Source: Bacteroidota bacterium (GTDB lineage: Bacteria; Bacteroidota; Bacteroidia; Bacteroidales; P3). Taken from it: DNA of 64,000 nt. A program made the translations under genes and the position numbers. Within the stretch, counting starts at the first letter, position 1, and each line of letters opens with the position of its first letter. The stretch covers positions 95,418 to 159,417 of the forward strand of contig JAFNAQ010000005.1 of NCBI GenBank assembly GCA_017860275.1, written 5' to 3'. Below the pieces are notes generated by a model. It was given only the letters and a program-made list of their open reading frames with translations, did not search any database and was not told where the DNA came from. This document shows, one piece after another, positions 6,866-15,610 of the stretch.

Positions 6866-9800
6866 TTACTCAACAATTAGTTTCTTTGTCTGAATATCTT
6901 TACCACTAATTATACAAATATTATAAATCCCCTTTGCTAATCCTTCAACATTTATTTCTAGTTGACTTTTTCCTCCCTCTAGTTTATACATATCAACTAT
7001 TTTTCCATACATATCAATAATTTGCACTTCTGTCATTTCTACTCCATTTTCAATAGATAGAATAGCCTTTTTATTTGTAGGATTTGGATAAAGTTTAACA
7101 GAGATATTATTATCAATTTCGTTTTCTAAGCCTACAAAACTTTTACACATTATTTTACTAAATTCAGATACACAATCTCCACTTATTGCTTTAATTTTAT
7201 AGCAATATGCTGTAGAGCTAATAACATTATAATCAAGATAAATAGATTGATCAACAACTGTAACTAAAATATTATTTCTATATATTTCATATTTAGATGC
7301 ATCTCCTTGCCATATTATCTCTAAATAATTATGCTGAGGATATACCTTTAGATTACTAGGTATTGAAGGAGTAGAATTAAGAGTTAGATTAAGGATAACA
7401 ATACTATCACACCCATTTATAGTTTGTAAGTTTTGTATATATGAGCCTGCTGTATCTGCATTAAAATTAAATCCATATTTATTATACACTTGACCTTGAC
7501 ATATAGTGTCATAAATTGTTTTTGAAAATATAGTATTAACTATTAAATTAAGGGTAATAATACTATCGCAACCATTTATTGTTTGTAGGTTTTGAGAATA
7601 TACTCCAGAAGTATCTGCATTTAAATTAAATCCATAGTTATTATATTGTTGCCCTTTGCAAATTGTATCATAAATAATTGTTGAATATCTAGAATTTACA
7701 TTCAGAATTAAAGTAATACTATCACAACCTGTAAATGTATATATCTTATAAATATTAATACCAGATGTGTCTGCAATAAAATTAAAGCCATATTTATTAT
7801 ACAAAAGTCCTTGACATATCGTATCATAAAAAGTTGTAGAATATACGGTGTTTAGTAATAAGTTAAGTATGATAATACTATCGCAACCGCTCATGGATAG
7901 TAGGTTTTGTATATAAATCCCCGATGTATCTGCAATAAAATTAAATCCATATTTATTATACATTTGCCCTTTGCATATTGTATCAAAAATTTCTATCGAG
8001 TATATTGGAGTGACAATTAAACTTAATGATAATACACTATCACAGCCAGTTGTTTTTTTAAGACTTTGAATATATACTCCTATCGTATCTGCAATAAAAT
8101 TAAATCCAAATTTATTATATTTTTGCCCTTTACAAATAGTATCATAAATTATTGTTGAATATACAGTATTGACGGTAAGTGTTAGTTTAACACTATCACA
8201 ACCATATACTAAGTTATAAACACCAGCAGTATCTATATTAGCACCATATTGGGTATACTGTTGTCCTTGACAAATTGAGGTTGTAATATTTTGATAAGAT
8301 TTTACAGGGAATTTATTACTAAAACTACTCCAATATGGAGCAGTAGAATATAAATTCATTGAAGCACAAGGAACATATATCTTAAAACCTGCAGGTACTT
8401 GATAAAAAATATATTGCGACGCTATGGTTGGTGGATTATTTGCAAGAAAATAAATTGACAATAATCCTGTGCAATTATAAAAACATGACTCACCTATATA
8501 AGTAACTGAATTGGGAATAATAACTTTATTCAGACTTGTACAAGAATAAAAAGCCTCCTTGCTGATTGAATCAACTGAGTTTGGTATTGTAACAGAAGTT
8601 AAGCTAGTGCAATATCCAAAAGCACCTAATGGGACAACATTAAGAGAATTTGAAATTGATATAGAGTTAAGTCCTGTACAATCAATAAATGCATAATCAC
8701 CTAAAGATGTAACAGAGTTTGGAATTATTAATGAAGATATTTTTTCACACCCTCGAAATGCATTAGCGCCTATAGAAACAAGGGTGTTAGGCAATGTAAT
8801 TGCTTTAATTTTATAACAAAGATAAAATGCATAATCTCCAATAGATATTAAAGAATTTGACATTGTCACCATAGATAAACTGTCGCAGTGAGCGAAAGCT
8901 GACTTCCCTATTGATTTTACAGAGTTTGGAATGAATATGGACGGCAATTCTGCGCACCAAGTAAAAGCATATTCACCTATTGAAGTAACTGAATCAGGAA
9001 TTGAAATGGATTTCAAATTATGGCAATAATAAAAGGCAGTATTTCCAATCGAAGTTACTGTCTTCGGAATAACTATAGAAGTTAATTGAGTGCAATCTTT
9101 AAAAACACTATTGCCTATTTTAGTAATTGAATTTGGCAAACTTATTGATTGTAATCCATTACAACCTTCAAAAGCAGAATCTCCTATTGATAAGGTAGAA
9201 TTTGTAATTGTTACAGAAGTTAAATAATTGGAGCAGAAAAATGCTTTTGGAGCAATTGAAATTACGTTGTTAGATACTGAATAACTTCCCTTTTTTCCGG
9301 GAGGGTAACACACTAATGTATCTTGATTCTTCGAAAATACAATCCCATTACTTGAAGAATACTTCGCATTATTCGAGTCAACTACAATTGACATTAGACT
9401 ATTACATGTTTGAAACCAATCAGGTTTGAATTTTGGGATTGAACTTCCTATTGATACAGTTGCTAAACTTGTACAAATTGCAAACGCATGTTCACCTAAT
9501 GATAGTACGGAATTTGGGATAGCAATTGAAGTAAGTTTATCGCACCAATAAAAAGCATTATCCCCTATAGTTGTAACAGAATTTGGTATTGTTATTGATG
9601 TAAATCCCTTACATTTTGAAAATGCAGAATTTCCTATAGAAGTAACCGAATTTGGGATTGTTATTGAAGTTAATCCAGTACAATTTTCGAAAGCATTAGC
9701 TCCAATATATGTAACTGAATTTGGGATTGATATTGAGGTTAATCCAGAGCAATTAAAGAAAGAAGAACCAGCGATTCCTATAACATGATATGTATTGCCA

Positions 9801-9991
9801 TTATACGCTACTGAATCTGGAATATTTATACTACCAGTATAGAATGGACTTGATGCTACTTCCACCCTATTTGAGTACAAAAAATTGTAGTATATTGTTT
9901 TACCTGAATTTACTGCACTAAAATTATATCCAAAAAGAATATTTACTGAAAATAATATTATTCCAACTAACAAAAAAAATTGTTTTTTCAT
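6866..9991 (-). CDS. T9SS surface protein: BspA-type LRRs plus six ICxGQ/GCDSI repeats
   Basis: A 1041-residue secreted protein. Residues 1-21 form a signal peptide. Residues about 70-520 hold roughly twenty BspA (LRR_5) repeats of 23 residues with the core 'LTSITIPNSVTSIGNSAF'. Residues 570-872 hold six repeats of about 50 residues with 'TICKGQ.YNKYGFNF.ADTSG' and 'GCDSI', each with paired Cys. An FN3-like segment (875-955, 'YLEIIWQGDASKYEIYRN') follows, then a type A T9SS sorting domain (966-1041, 'LYPNP', 'DMYGKIV', 'GIYNICIISG'). Export through the Sec and T9SS pathways to the cell surface is inferred; BspA-type repeats often bind host or matrix proteins. It lies 7 bases behind a paralogue and probably shares its transcript. 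Confidence 0.9.
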   Translation of the reverse strand: MKKQFFLLVGIILFSVNILFGYNFSAVNSGKTIYYNFLYSNRVEVASSPFYTGSINIPDSVAYNGNTYHVIGIAGSSFFNCSGLTSISIPNSVTYIGANAFENCTGLTSITIPNSVTSIGNSAFSKCKGFTSITIPNSVTTIGDNAFYWCDKLTSIAIPNSVLSLGEHAFAICTSLATVSIGSSIPKFKPDWFQTCNSLMSIVVDSNNAKYSSSNGIVFSKNQDTLVCYPPGKKGSYSVSNNVISIAPKAFFCSNYLTSVTITNSTLSIGDSAFEGCNGLQSISLPNSITKIGNSVFKDCTQLTSIVIPKTVTSIGNTAFYYCHNLKSISIPDSVTSIGEYAFTWCAELPSIFIPNSVKSIGKSAFAHCDSLSMVTMSNSLISIGDYAFYLCYKIKAITLPNTLVSIGANAFRGCEKISSLIIPNSVTSLGDYAFIDCTGLNSISISNSLNVVPLGAFGYCTSLTSVTIPNSVDSISKEAFYSCTSLNKVIIPNSVTYIGESCFYNCTGLLSIYFLANNPPTIASQYIFYQVPAGFKIYVPCASMNLYSTAPYWSSFSNKFPVKSYQNITTSICQGQQYTQYGANIDTAGVYNLVYGCDSVKLTLTVNTVYSTIIYDTICKGQKYNKFGFNFIADTIGVYIQSLKKTTGCDSVLSLSLIVTPIYSIEIFDTICKGQMYNKYGFNFIADTSGIYIQNLLSMSGCDSIIILNLLLNTVYSTTFYDTICQGLLYNKYGFNFIADTSGINIYKIYTFTGCDSITLILNVNSRYSTIIYDTICKGQQYNNYGFNLNADTSGVYSQNLQTINGCDSIITLNLIVNTIFSKTIYDTICQGQVYNKYGFNFNADTAGSYIQNLQTINGCDSIVILNLTLNSTPSIPSNLKVYPQHNYLEIIWQGDASKYEIYRNNILVTVVDQSIYLDYNVISSTAYCYKIKAISGDCVSEFSKIMCKSFVGLENEIDNNISVKLYPNPTNKKAILSIENGVEMTEVQIIDMYGKIVDMYKLEGGKSQLEINVEGLAKGIYNICIISGKDIQTKKLIVE

Positions 9992-9998
9992 ATCAAAA

Positions 9999-12557
9999 TT
10001 ATTTTTCTATAATAAATTTCTTAAACAAATTCAACTTCTTTCCAATTATTTTTAAGGTATAGACTCCATTCTCAAATTTATCAGAATTTATTCCCAAATT
10101 ATTTCCCGTACTTATATTAATATATCTAGCCACCTCTTTTCCCATAATATCGTATATAAATACATCTACATTTTGCGAAATTCCAGTAAATTCAACATTA
10201 ATCTTATCTTTCGCAGGATTTGGATAGAGTAATATTGATTTGTCATAATACATAATATTTTCCAAACCGACATAATCGCCACATACAGTATCACTAAAAT
10301 TTGATTCACACTCCCCAATCAATGCCTTAACTCTATAACAATATGTTGATGAATTTTCGACATTGTTATCAAGGTAAATTGGTTGTTCAACAGTAGAAAT
10401 TAAAGAGTCGTTTCTATATAATTCATATTGCTGCCCCTCTCCCTGCCATGTAATTTCTAAATAATTTTGCATATGCACAACCAGTAAATCATACGGTTCA
10501 GAAGGTAAGGGATTAACAGTCAAATAAAGATATATATTACTATCACAATCTGCTATCGTTTGCAAGTTTTGAATATACAAACCAGTTGAATCTGAGTAAA
10601 AATTAAATCCATAATTATTATACAATTGACCTTGACATATGTTGTCATAATGTATTATTGAATATGTTGGATTTATTACCAAATTAAGCGAAACAGTACT
10701 ATCACAACCTTTTATTGTTTGCAAATTTTTAATGTACAATCCTGTTGTATCTGCAATAAAATTAAATCCATAATTACTGTACAATTGACCTTTACATATT
10801 GTATCATTTATTTCTGTCGAATAAGCTTGATTTACAACTAAATTAACTTCAACAATACTATCACAACCTGATAAAGAATACAAGCTCTCACTATACTTCC
10901 CTGATGAATCGGCACTGAAATAAAATCCGAATTTATCATAAAGTTGACCTTTGCATATTGTATCGAAAATGGATGTCAAGAAAGTTGGGTTAACAAATAG
11001 ATTTATTTTATAAATACTATCGCAACCGCTAATTGTTTGAAGGTAATTTTTATATAACCCGGAAGTATCAGCAATAAAATTCAATCCATAATTACTGTAC
11101 AATTGACCTTTGCATATTGTATCATGAATCGATATTGAATAAATTGGGTTTACATATAAATTTAATGATATTATACTATCACATCCTGTTGTCTTTTGCA
11201 AGTTTTGCGTATATAATCCTGATGTGTCTGCTATAAAATTAAATCCATAGTTACTATACAATTGTCCTCTGCATATTGTATCGTAAAGTACCGAAGAGTA
11301 TTCTGGATTGACAGCCAGTGTAAGAAAAACGCTATCGCAACCATTTACAAATTTATAAAGTCCCGAGGAATCGTAATCAATCCCATTAACAGTGTATTTA
11401 TCTCCTTGACAAATTGTTGCAGAAATATTTTGGTAGGTTTCAATAAATGGAAGAAAATTGGTTATTGAACTCCAATATTGAGTAGACATATATCGACTCA
11501 TTGAAGAACAAGGAACAAAAATAGGAATATTTTTAGAAACACTATCAAATGTTGTTGATACAATAGTTGGAGGAGGATATACAGACTTAAATATTAATGA
11601 TTTTAAGTTATTACATGCATAAAAAACCTTTCCTCCTATAAACGTAACAGAATCAGGAATTGTTATTGACTCCAAACTATCGCAATAAGAAAATGCAAAA
11701 TCCCCTATAGAAATTATTGAATTTGGCAACGATATAGAACTAATATTTCCACAACGATAAAATGCATAATTCCCTATTTTATTAACAGAATTTGGGATTG
11801 AATAATTCCCTGACTTGCCTTCAGGACAGGTAATTATTGTATCAAAATTTTTCGAAAATAACACACCATTATTTGAAGAATATCTTATATTATTCGAATC
11901 AACATTTATTGATACTAAATTTTCACAATATCCAAAAGGGGGAAATTGGCTTATTGAATTAATTGAACTTGGAATAAAAATTGATGTCAAGGCTGTACAA
12001 CCAATAAAAGCATTAGCTCCTATTGATGTAACTGAGTTTGGAATAGTAACTGAAGTTAAATTAATACACATATAAAATGCCATGTCTACTATTGTGGTTA
12101 CAGAATTGGGAATAGAGTAACTCCCTGATATTCCCTGAGGGCAAATTAATATAGTATCTCGGCTTTTAGAAAATAATACCCCATTATTTGATGAATATCT
12201 AGTATTACTTGAGTCAACCTGAATTGAAGTCAAATTAGAGCAGCCTACTAAAGCATAATTAGCTATTAATGTTACAAAACGCGGAATAGATAAAGAAGAT
12301 AAATTATTACAAAACTGAAAAGCATTGCCTATTGATGTAACATAATATGTATTTAAGCCATATTCAACCGAATCTGGGATAACAATATTCCCAGAATAAG
12401 GAGTTGTGTAGTTTTTTTTTGTAACCTCAACAGTATTTGTTGATTTAATGTTATAGTAAATCGTATCACCATTGCTTACATTAAAAAAACTATATGCAAA
12501 GAGTGTATTTATGGATAATAGAATCAAACCTAAGATAGATAGTATTTGTTTTTTCAT
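9999..12557 (-). CDS. T9SS surface protein: BspA-type LRRs plus six ICxGQ/GCDSI repeats (paralogue)
   Basis: An 852-residue paralogue of the next gene downstream with the same order of parts: signal peptide (residues 1-21, ending LFA), a shorter BspA-type LRR block (about 60-340, with two 'YSSNNGVLFSK' islands), six 'ICKGQLYSNYGFNF..GCDSI' repeats (about 385-690), an FN3-like segment, and a T9SS type A C-terminal domain ('LLYPNPAKDKINVEF', 'VFIYDIMGKEV'). The LRR block is about half as long as in the neighbour, which suggests repeat loss or gain after duplication. The two genes are 7 bases apart. No clear TAnnTTTG box is seen in the first 100 bases upstream. Confidence 0.9.
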   Translation of the reverse strand: MKKQILSILGLILLSINTLFAYSFFNVSNGDTIYYNIKSTNTVEVTKKNYTTPYSGNIVIPDSVEYGLNTYYVTSIGNAFQFCNNLSSLSIPRFVTLIANYALVGCSNLTSIQVDSSNTRYSSNNGVLFSKSRDTILICPQGISGSYSIPNSVTTIVDMAFYMCINLTSVTIPNSVTSIGANAFIGCTALTSIFIPSSINSISQFPPFGYCENLVSINVDSNNIRYSSNNGVLFSKNFDTIITCPEGKSGNYSIPNSVNKIGNYAFYRCGNISSISLPNSIISIGDFAFSYCDSLESITIPDSVTFIGGKVFYACNNLKSLIFKSVYPPPTIVSTTFDSVSKNIPIFVPCSSMSRYMSTQYWSSITNFLPFIETYQNISATICQGDKYTVNGIDYDSSGLYKFVNGCDSVFLTLAVNPEYSSVLYDTICRGQLYSNYGFNFIADTSGLYTQNLQKTTGCDSIISLNLYVNPIYSISIHDTICKGQLYSNYGLNFIADTSGLYKNYLQTISGCDSIYKINLFVNPTFLTSIFDTICKGQLYDKFGFYFSADSSGKYSESLYSLSGCDSIVEVNLVVNQAYSTEINDTICKGQLYSNYGFNFIADTTGLYIKNLQTIKGCDSTVSLNLVINPTYSIIHYDNICQGQLYNNYGFNFYSDSTGLYIQNLQTIADCDSNIYLYLTVNPLPSEPYDLLVVHMQNYLEITWQGEGQQYELYRNDSLISTVEQPIYLDNNVENSSTYCYRVKALIGECESNFSDTVCGDYVGLENIMYYDKSILLYPNPAKDKINVEFTGISQNVDVFIYDIMGKEVARYINISTGNNLGINSDKFENGVYTLKIIGKKLNLFKKFIIEK

Positions 12558-12756
12558 AGGTATTAATATTTTTTATAGTGTATATTTTAGATAACAGCCT
12601 AGTTTATAAGTATTATATCTATTACATATTTTTTGACTTATAAAGAGGCTAATATGATTTATAAAAAGAATTATTGCAAAATTATAAAATAAAATCTTAT
12701 AAAAAATATTTTATCTTTTTTTTCAAGTTAAAATTAATTAATTTGCGGAAAATATG

Positions 12757-12798
12757 ACTCCGTATCTTTGAATCTAAACTCCGTATCTTTGAAATTAT
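12757..12798 (+). repeat. tandem 21-bp repeat with two TAnnTTTG boxes
   Basis: ACTCCGTATCTTTGAA at 12757-12772 recurs at 12778-12793, exactly 21 bases on. Each copy contains TATCTTTG (12763-12770 and 12784-12791), matching the -7 consensus on the plus strand. No plus-strand gene follows, so a promoter role is uncertain. Confidence 0.6.
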
Positions 12799-13005
12799 TT
12801 GAGATATAAATTTATTTTTCTTAGAGGAAATTCAATGGAAAGGGCGTTTATTTTTTATTTAAAGGCTATATAAAATATTATTTGCTTGATTGCGGAAATT
12901 CTAATGCACATTTGAAACTTTTTTATTTGATATAAATCTCCTGAATCCTTATTTTATTCTCTGAAATGCTTGATTTGATCTTTTTTTATAAGGATTTATT
13001 CTTGC

Positions 13006-13067
13006 TAGGGTAGCTACCCTAGGTGTGTTATGGTAGCTACCGTAGCAGTGCTAGGGTACCTACCATA
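13006..13067. repeat. three-unit palindromic array, 23-bp pitch
   Basis: Three 16-bp units (TAGGGTAGCTACCCTA, TATGGTAGCTACCGTA, TAGGGTACCTACCATA) at 13006, 13029 and 13052, each separated by 7 bases. The first is a perfect palindrome, extendable to 18 bp (13005-13022); the others have one or two broken pairs. Equal pitch puts all units on nearly the same helix face. Confidence 0.85.
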
Positions 13068-13108
13068 ATTTATTAAGATGTGCATCTAAATTTTTGGGGA
13101 TTGTTTTT

Positions 13109-13133
13109 TGGCGCAGGCAAGCGGCGCCTTTAC
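13109..13133 (-). repeat. REP-like hairpin, copy outside the RAYT gene
   Basis: This 25-base element matches the one at 25615-25639 at 22 of 25 positions. The arms GGCGC and GCGCC close a hairpin. On the minus strand its 5' foot reads GTAA, where the RAYT-internal copies read GTAG, so it may be a decayed copy. Confidence 0.75.
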
Positions 13134-13162
13134 TTATTGCAAATATACGAAAAAATATTTGA

Positions 13163-15049
13163 TTATCTTAGCTTTAGATTTCCTTCTTCTAGGATAATAA
13201 TACCATCGTCTAACATTGTGCGGATGATTGGGATGATGGTTTCTTTTGTCCCGTATTTTATGCTATTTGAGAAATAGTCTGGGGTTCTTGGATATTGAGA
13301 AAGTTCTTCTATTATCATATCCTCTACCTTCTTTGGCTTATGTTTTTGTGAGATGCAATAATCACATTTCCCACAAGCTGGGCTTTCAAAGCCAAAATAG
13401 TTCAAGAGATATTGCTGACGACATCGCTCAGAGGAAATAAAGTCTATAAGCTCATTTGCTTTCTTAATATTTACCTCTTTTATGTTGTGGTAGCTCTCTT
13501 CGGAAAGAGCAAAGTTATCCTTGTGAAGTCGGTTTTGAGTAAAGATTAATTGTGGTTTATCGCTCCTTGGGTCATAGTATAAGACTCCATATTTCTCTAA
13601 CCTCTTTAGGTTACTATATGTATTTGACTCGGTATCGAAACAAACCTTTGAAATCTTCTTTTCGTCAATGATAGTAAACTCCGTCATTACTCCTGTGTAC
13701 ATCCTTCGCAGAGCCTCCAAAAGATTATAATACATTGGATATTCTATCATAAAATTATAGAGGGTTGTTCTATCTACTATAATCTTTATCTTTGAGAAAG
13801 GATTTCTATTCTCGGCAATCTCTAAGAGTCCTGAGTTCTCAAGAATGCGCACAGAGTTAAAGACAAGAAAGGGTTCTAGGTTATAGTTTTGAGAAAAAGA
13901 AACTATATCCCAATCAAACCTTCTATCTATCCCCGTTCCTACTGGCACCTGAAAATAATTAGATATGCCATTATATACATTTTGTATATACTTTATATCT
14001 GGGAAGTTGGCATCAACTGTTTCTAGTAGACGTTTTTTATCCTTTTCGGTATATAATAAGACACCATAAGATTTCTTACCATCTCTTCCTGCTCGCCCAA
14101 CCTCTTGAAAATATGCCTCTATGCTTTCAGGTAAGTCGTAATGTATAACATAGCTTACGTTTTGTTTGTCTATCCCCATACCAAAGGCTGTTGTTGCTAC
14201 CACTACATTAACCCTATCCTCCATCCAATCTTTTTGAATCTTATTGCGATGAGGAATTGTAAGCCCTGCATGATATGCAGCAACGCTAACCTTTAATGCT
14301 GCAAGACTATTAGCAAGCTCAGTAGCTTTCTTGCGAGAACGAACATATATAAGACCTGAGCCTCCAATATTTTCTATTACCCTTTGTATCTTGGTTATCT
14401 TGTCTGGCTCTTCAAAGACTGTATAGGAAAGATTAGCTCTTTCGAAGCTCGATGCCAAAGAGTTCTTTTCTCTAAACTCTAGCTTTTCTTGTATATCATC
14501 TATTACATCCTTGGTTGCAGTTGCCGTTAGTGCAAGCACTGGAACATTTGGATGATACTTCCTTATATCTGCTATCTTAAGAAATGATGGTCTGAAATTA
14601 TATCCCCATTGAGAAATGCAGTGAGCCTCATCAACGGCAATAAGGTTTATCATCATCTTCTCAAAATAAGATATGAATAATGGAGATGATAGTCTCTCGG
14701 GTGACACATAGAGTATCTTCACCTTACCATAAAGACAGTTATTTAGAATAAGCTCTATCTCGGAATTACTCATTCCTGAATATACTACCCTTGCAGGAAT
14801 ACCCTTTTGTTTTAGAGTATTTACTTGATCGACCATTAAGGCAATAAGAGGAGAGACAACAAGACAAACACCTTTTTTTGTTAGTGCTGGCACTTGATAG
14901 CAAAGAGACTTTCCTCCTCCTGTTGGGAGCAAGGCAAGGGTATCTCTATCAGACAAAACAGAGGATATAATAGCTTCTTGATTTAATCGAAAGCTATCAT
15001 ATCCCCAGTATTTCTTTAGTATCTCTAAAGGTTGTCTTGTTTGAGACAT
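13163..15049 (-). CDS. recQ: ATP-dependent DNA helicase RecQ
   Basis: A 628-residue superfamily 2 helicase. Visible motifs in order: Walker A 'LPTGGGKSLCYQVPA' (residues 41-55), DEAH box 'VDEAHCISQWGYNF' (near 138), 'LALTATAT', and motif VI 'QEVGRAGRDGK'. The Zn-binding cluster 'CRQQYLLNYFG...CGKCDYC' sits near residues 548-570. The end is a short winged-helix-like segment; I see no HRDC domain, which E. coli RecQ has, though the length is similar because the middle differs. It unwinds DNA 3' to 5' in recombination and fork repair. Its ATG overlaps the rfbC stop by one base (TAATG), implying translational coupling. Confidence 0.92.
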   Translation of the reverse strand: MSQTRQPLEILKKYWGYDSFRLNQEAIISSVLSDRDTLALLPTGGGKSLCYQVPALTKKGVCLVVSPLIALMVDQVNTLKQKGIPARVVYSGMSNSEIELILNNCLYGKVKILYVSPERLSSPLFISYFEKMMINLIAVDEAHCISQWGYNFRPSFLKIADIRKYHPNVPVLALTATATKDVIDDIQEKLEFREKNSLASSFERANLSYTVFEEPDKITKIQRVIENIGGSGLIYVRSRKKATELANSLAALKVSVAAYHAGLTIPHRNKIQKDWMEDRVNVVVATTAFGMGIDKQNVSYVIHYDLPESIEAYFQEVGRAGRDGKKSYGVLLYTEKDKKRLLETVDANFPDIKYIQNVYNGISNYFQVPVGTGIDRRFDWDIVSFSQNYNLEPFLVFNSVRILENSGLLEIAENRNPFSKIKIIVDRTTLYNFMIEYPMYYNLLEALRRMYTGVMTEFTIIDEKKISKVCFDTESNTYSNLKRLEKYGVLYYDPRSDKPQLIFTQNRLHKDNFALSEESYHNIKEVNIKKANELIDFISSERCRQQYLLNYFGFESPACGKCDYCISQKHKPKKVEDMIIEELSQYPRTPDYFSNSIKYGTKETIIPIIRTMLDDGIIILEEGNLKLR

Positions 15050-15597
15050 TAATATTCGAATGGTGAATTAAAGTCTTTAAATATTGGATTATTCTTATCC
15101 CTTTCGGAAAGAATAGGGTTCTCTATTTTCCAATCTATTGCTAGGTCTTTATCGTTCCATAATAAAGAGCCTTCCGATTCTTTATTATAAACATTTGTAC
15201 ATTTATATGCAAAGACTGTTTCCTCCTCAAGGGTAACAAAACCATGGGCAAAGCCCTCTGGTATATAAAACATCTTCTTATCTATTGAATCAAGCTCTAT
15301 TGAATATGACTCTCCATAGGTTGGAGAATTCTTGCGGATATCTACTGCAACATCCAATACTCTTCCTTGAAAAACTCTTACAAGCTTTCCTTGAGCAAAG
15401 GGAGGTCTCTGAAAATGTAATCCTCTTACAACTCCTTTAGATGACTTTGATTCATTATCTTGAACAAAAACCATATCCAAACCATTATCAGCAAACCTTT
15501 TGTAATTGTACGACTCAAAGAAATAACCTCTTTCGTCACGAAATACATCTGGCTCAATAATAACAAGACCTTCTATGGGAGTTTTGATTATTTTCAT
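15049..15597 (-). CDS. rfbC: dTDP-4-dehydrorhamnose 3,5-epimerase
   Basis: A 182-residue RmlC protein. It epimerises C3 and C5 of dTDP-4-keto-6-deoxyglucose on the way to dTDP-L-rhamnose for surface polysaccharide. Family motifs: 'GYFFESYNYKRF', 'VRGLHFQRPPFAQGKLVRV' with the catalytic His region, 'IPEGFAHGFVTLEEE', and 'LLWNDKDLAIDW'. The frame extends upstream into lpdA, but the Met at 15597 matches the usual N-terminus (MKIIKTPIEGL) and leaves 13 bases to lpdA. The other rml genes are not in the window. Confidence 0.92.
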   Translation of the reverse strand: MKIIKTPIEGLVIIEPDVFRDERGYFFESYNYKRFADNGLDMVFVQDNESKSSKGVVRGLHFQRPPFAQGKLVRVFQGRVLDVAVDIRKNSPTYGESYSIELDSIDKKMFYIPEGFAHGFVTLEEETVFAYKCTNVYNKESEGSLLWNDKDLAIDWKIENPILSERDKNNPIFKDFNSPFEY

Positions 15598-15610
15598 TTC
15601 AATTTTTATT

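Larger units (their letters stand above)
12558..13162. other. 605-base gene-free region with repeats
   Basis: AT-rich. It holds a tandem 21-base repeat carrying two -7 boxes (12757-12798), a three-unit palindromic array (13006-13067), and a REP-like hairpin (13109-13133). No protein-coding frame of merit was seen. It separates the 5' end of the surface-protein pair from the 3' end of recQ. Confidence 0.7.
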
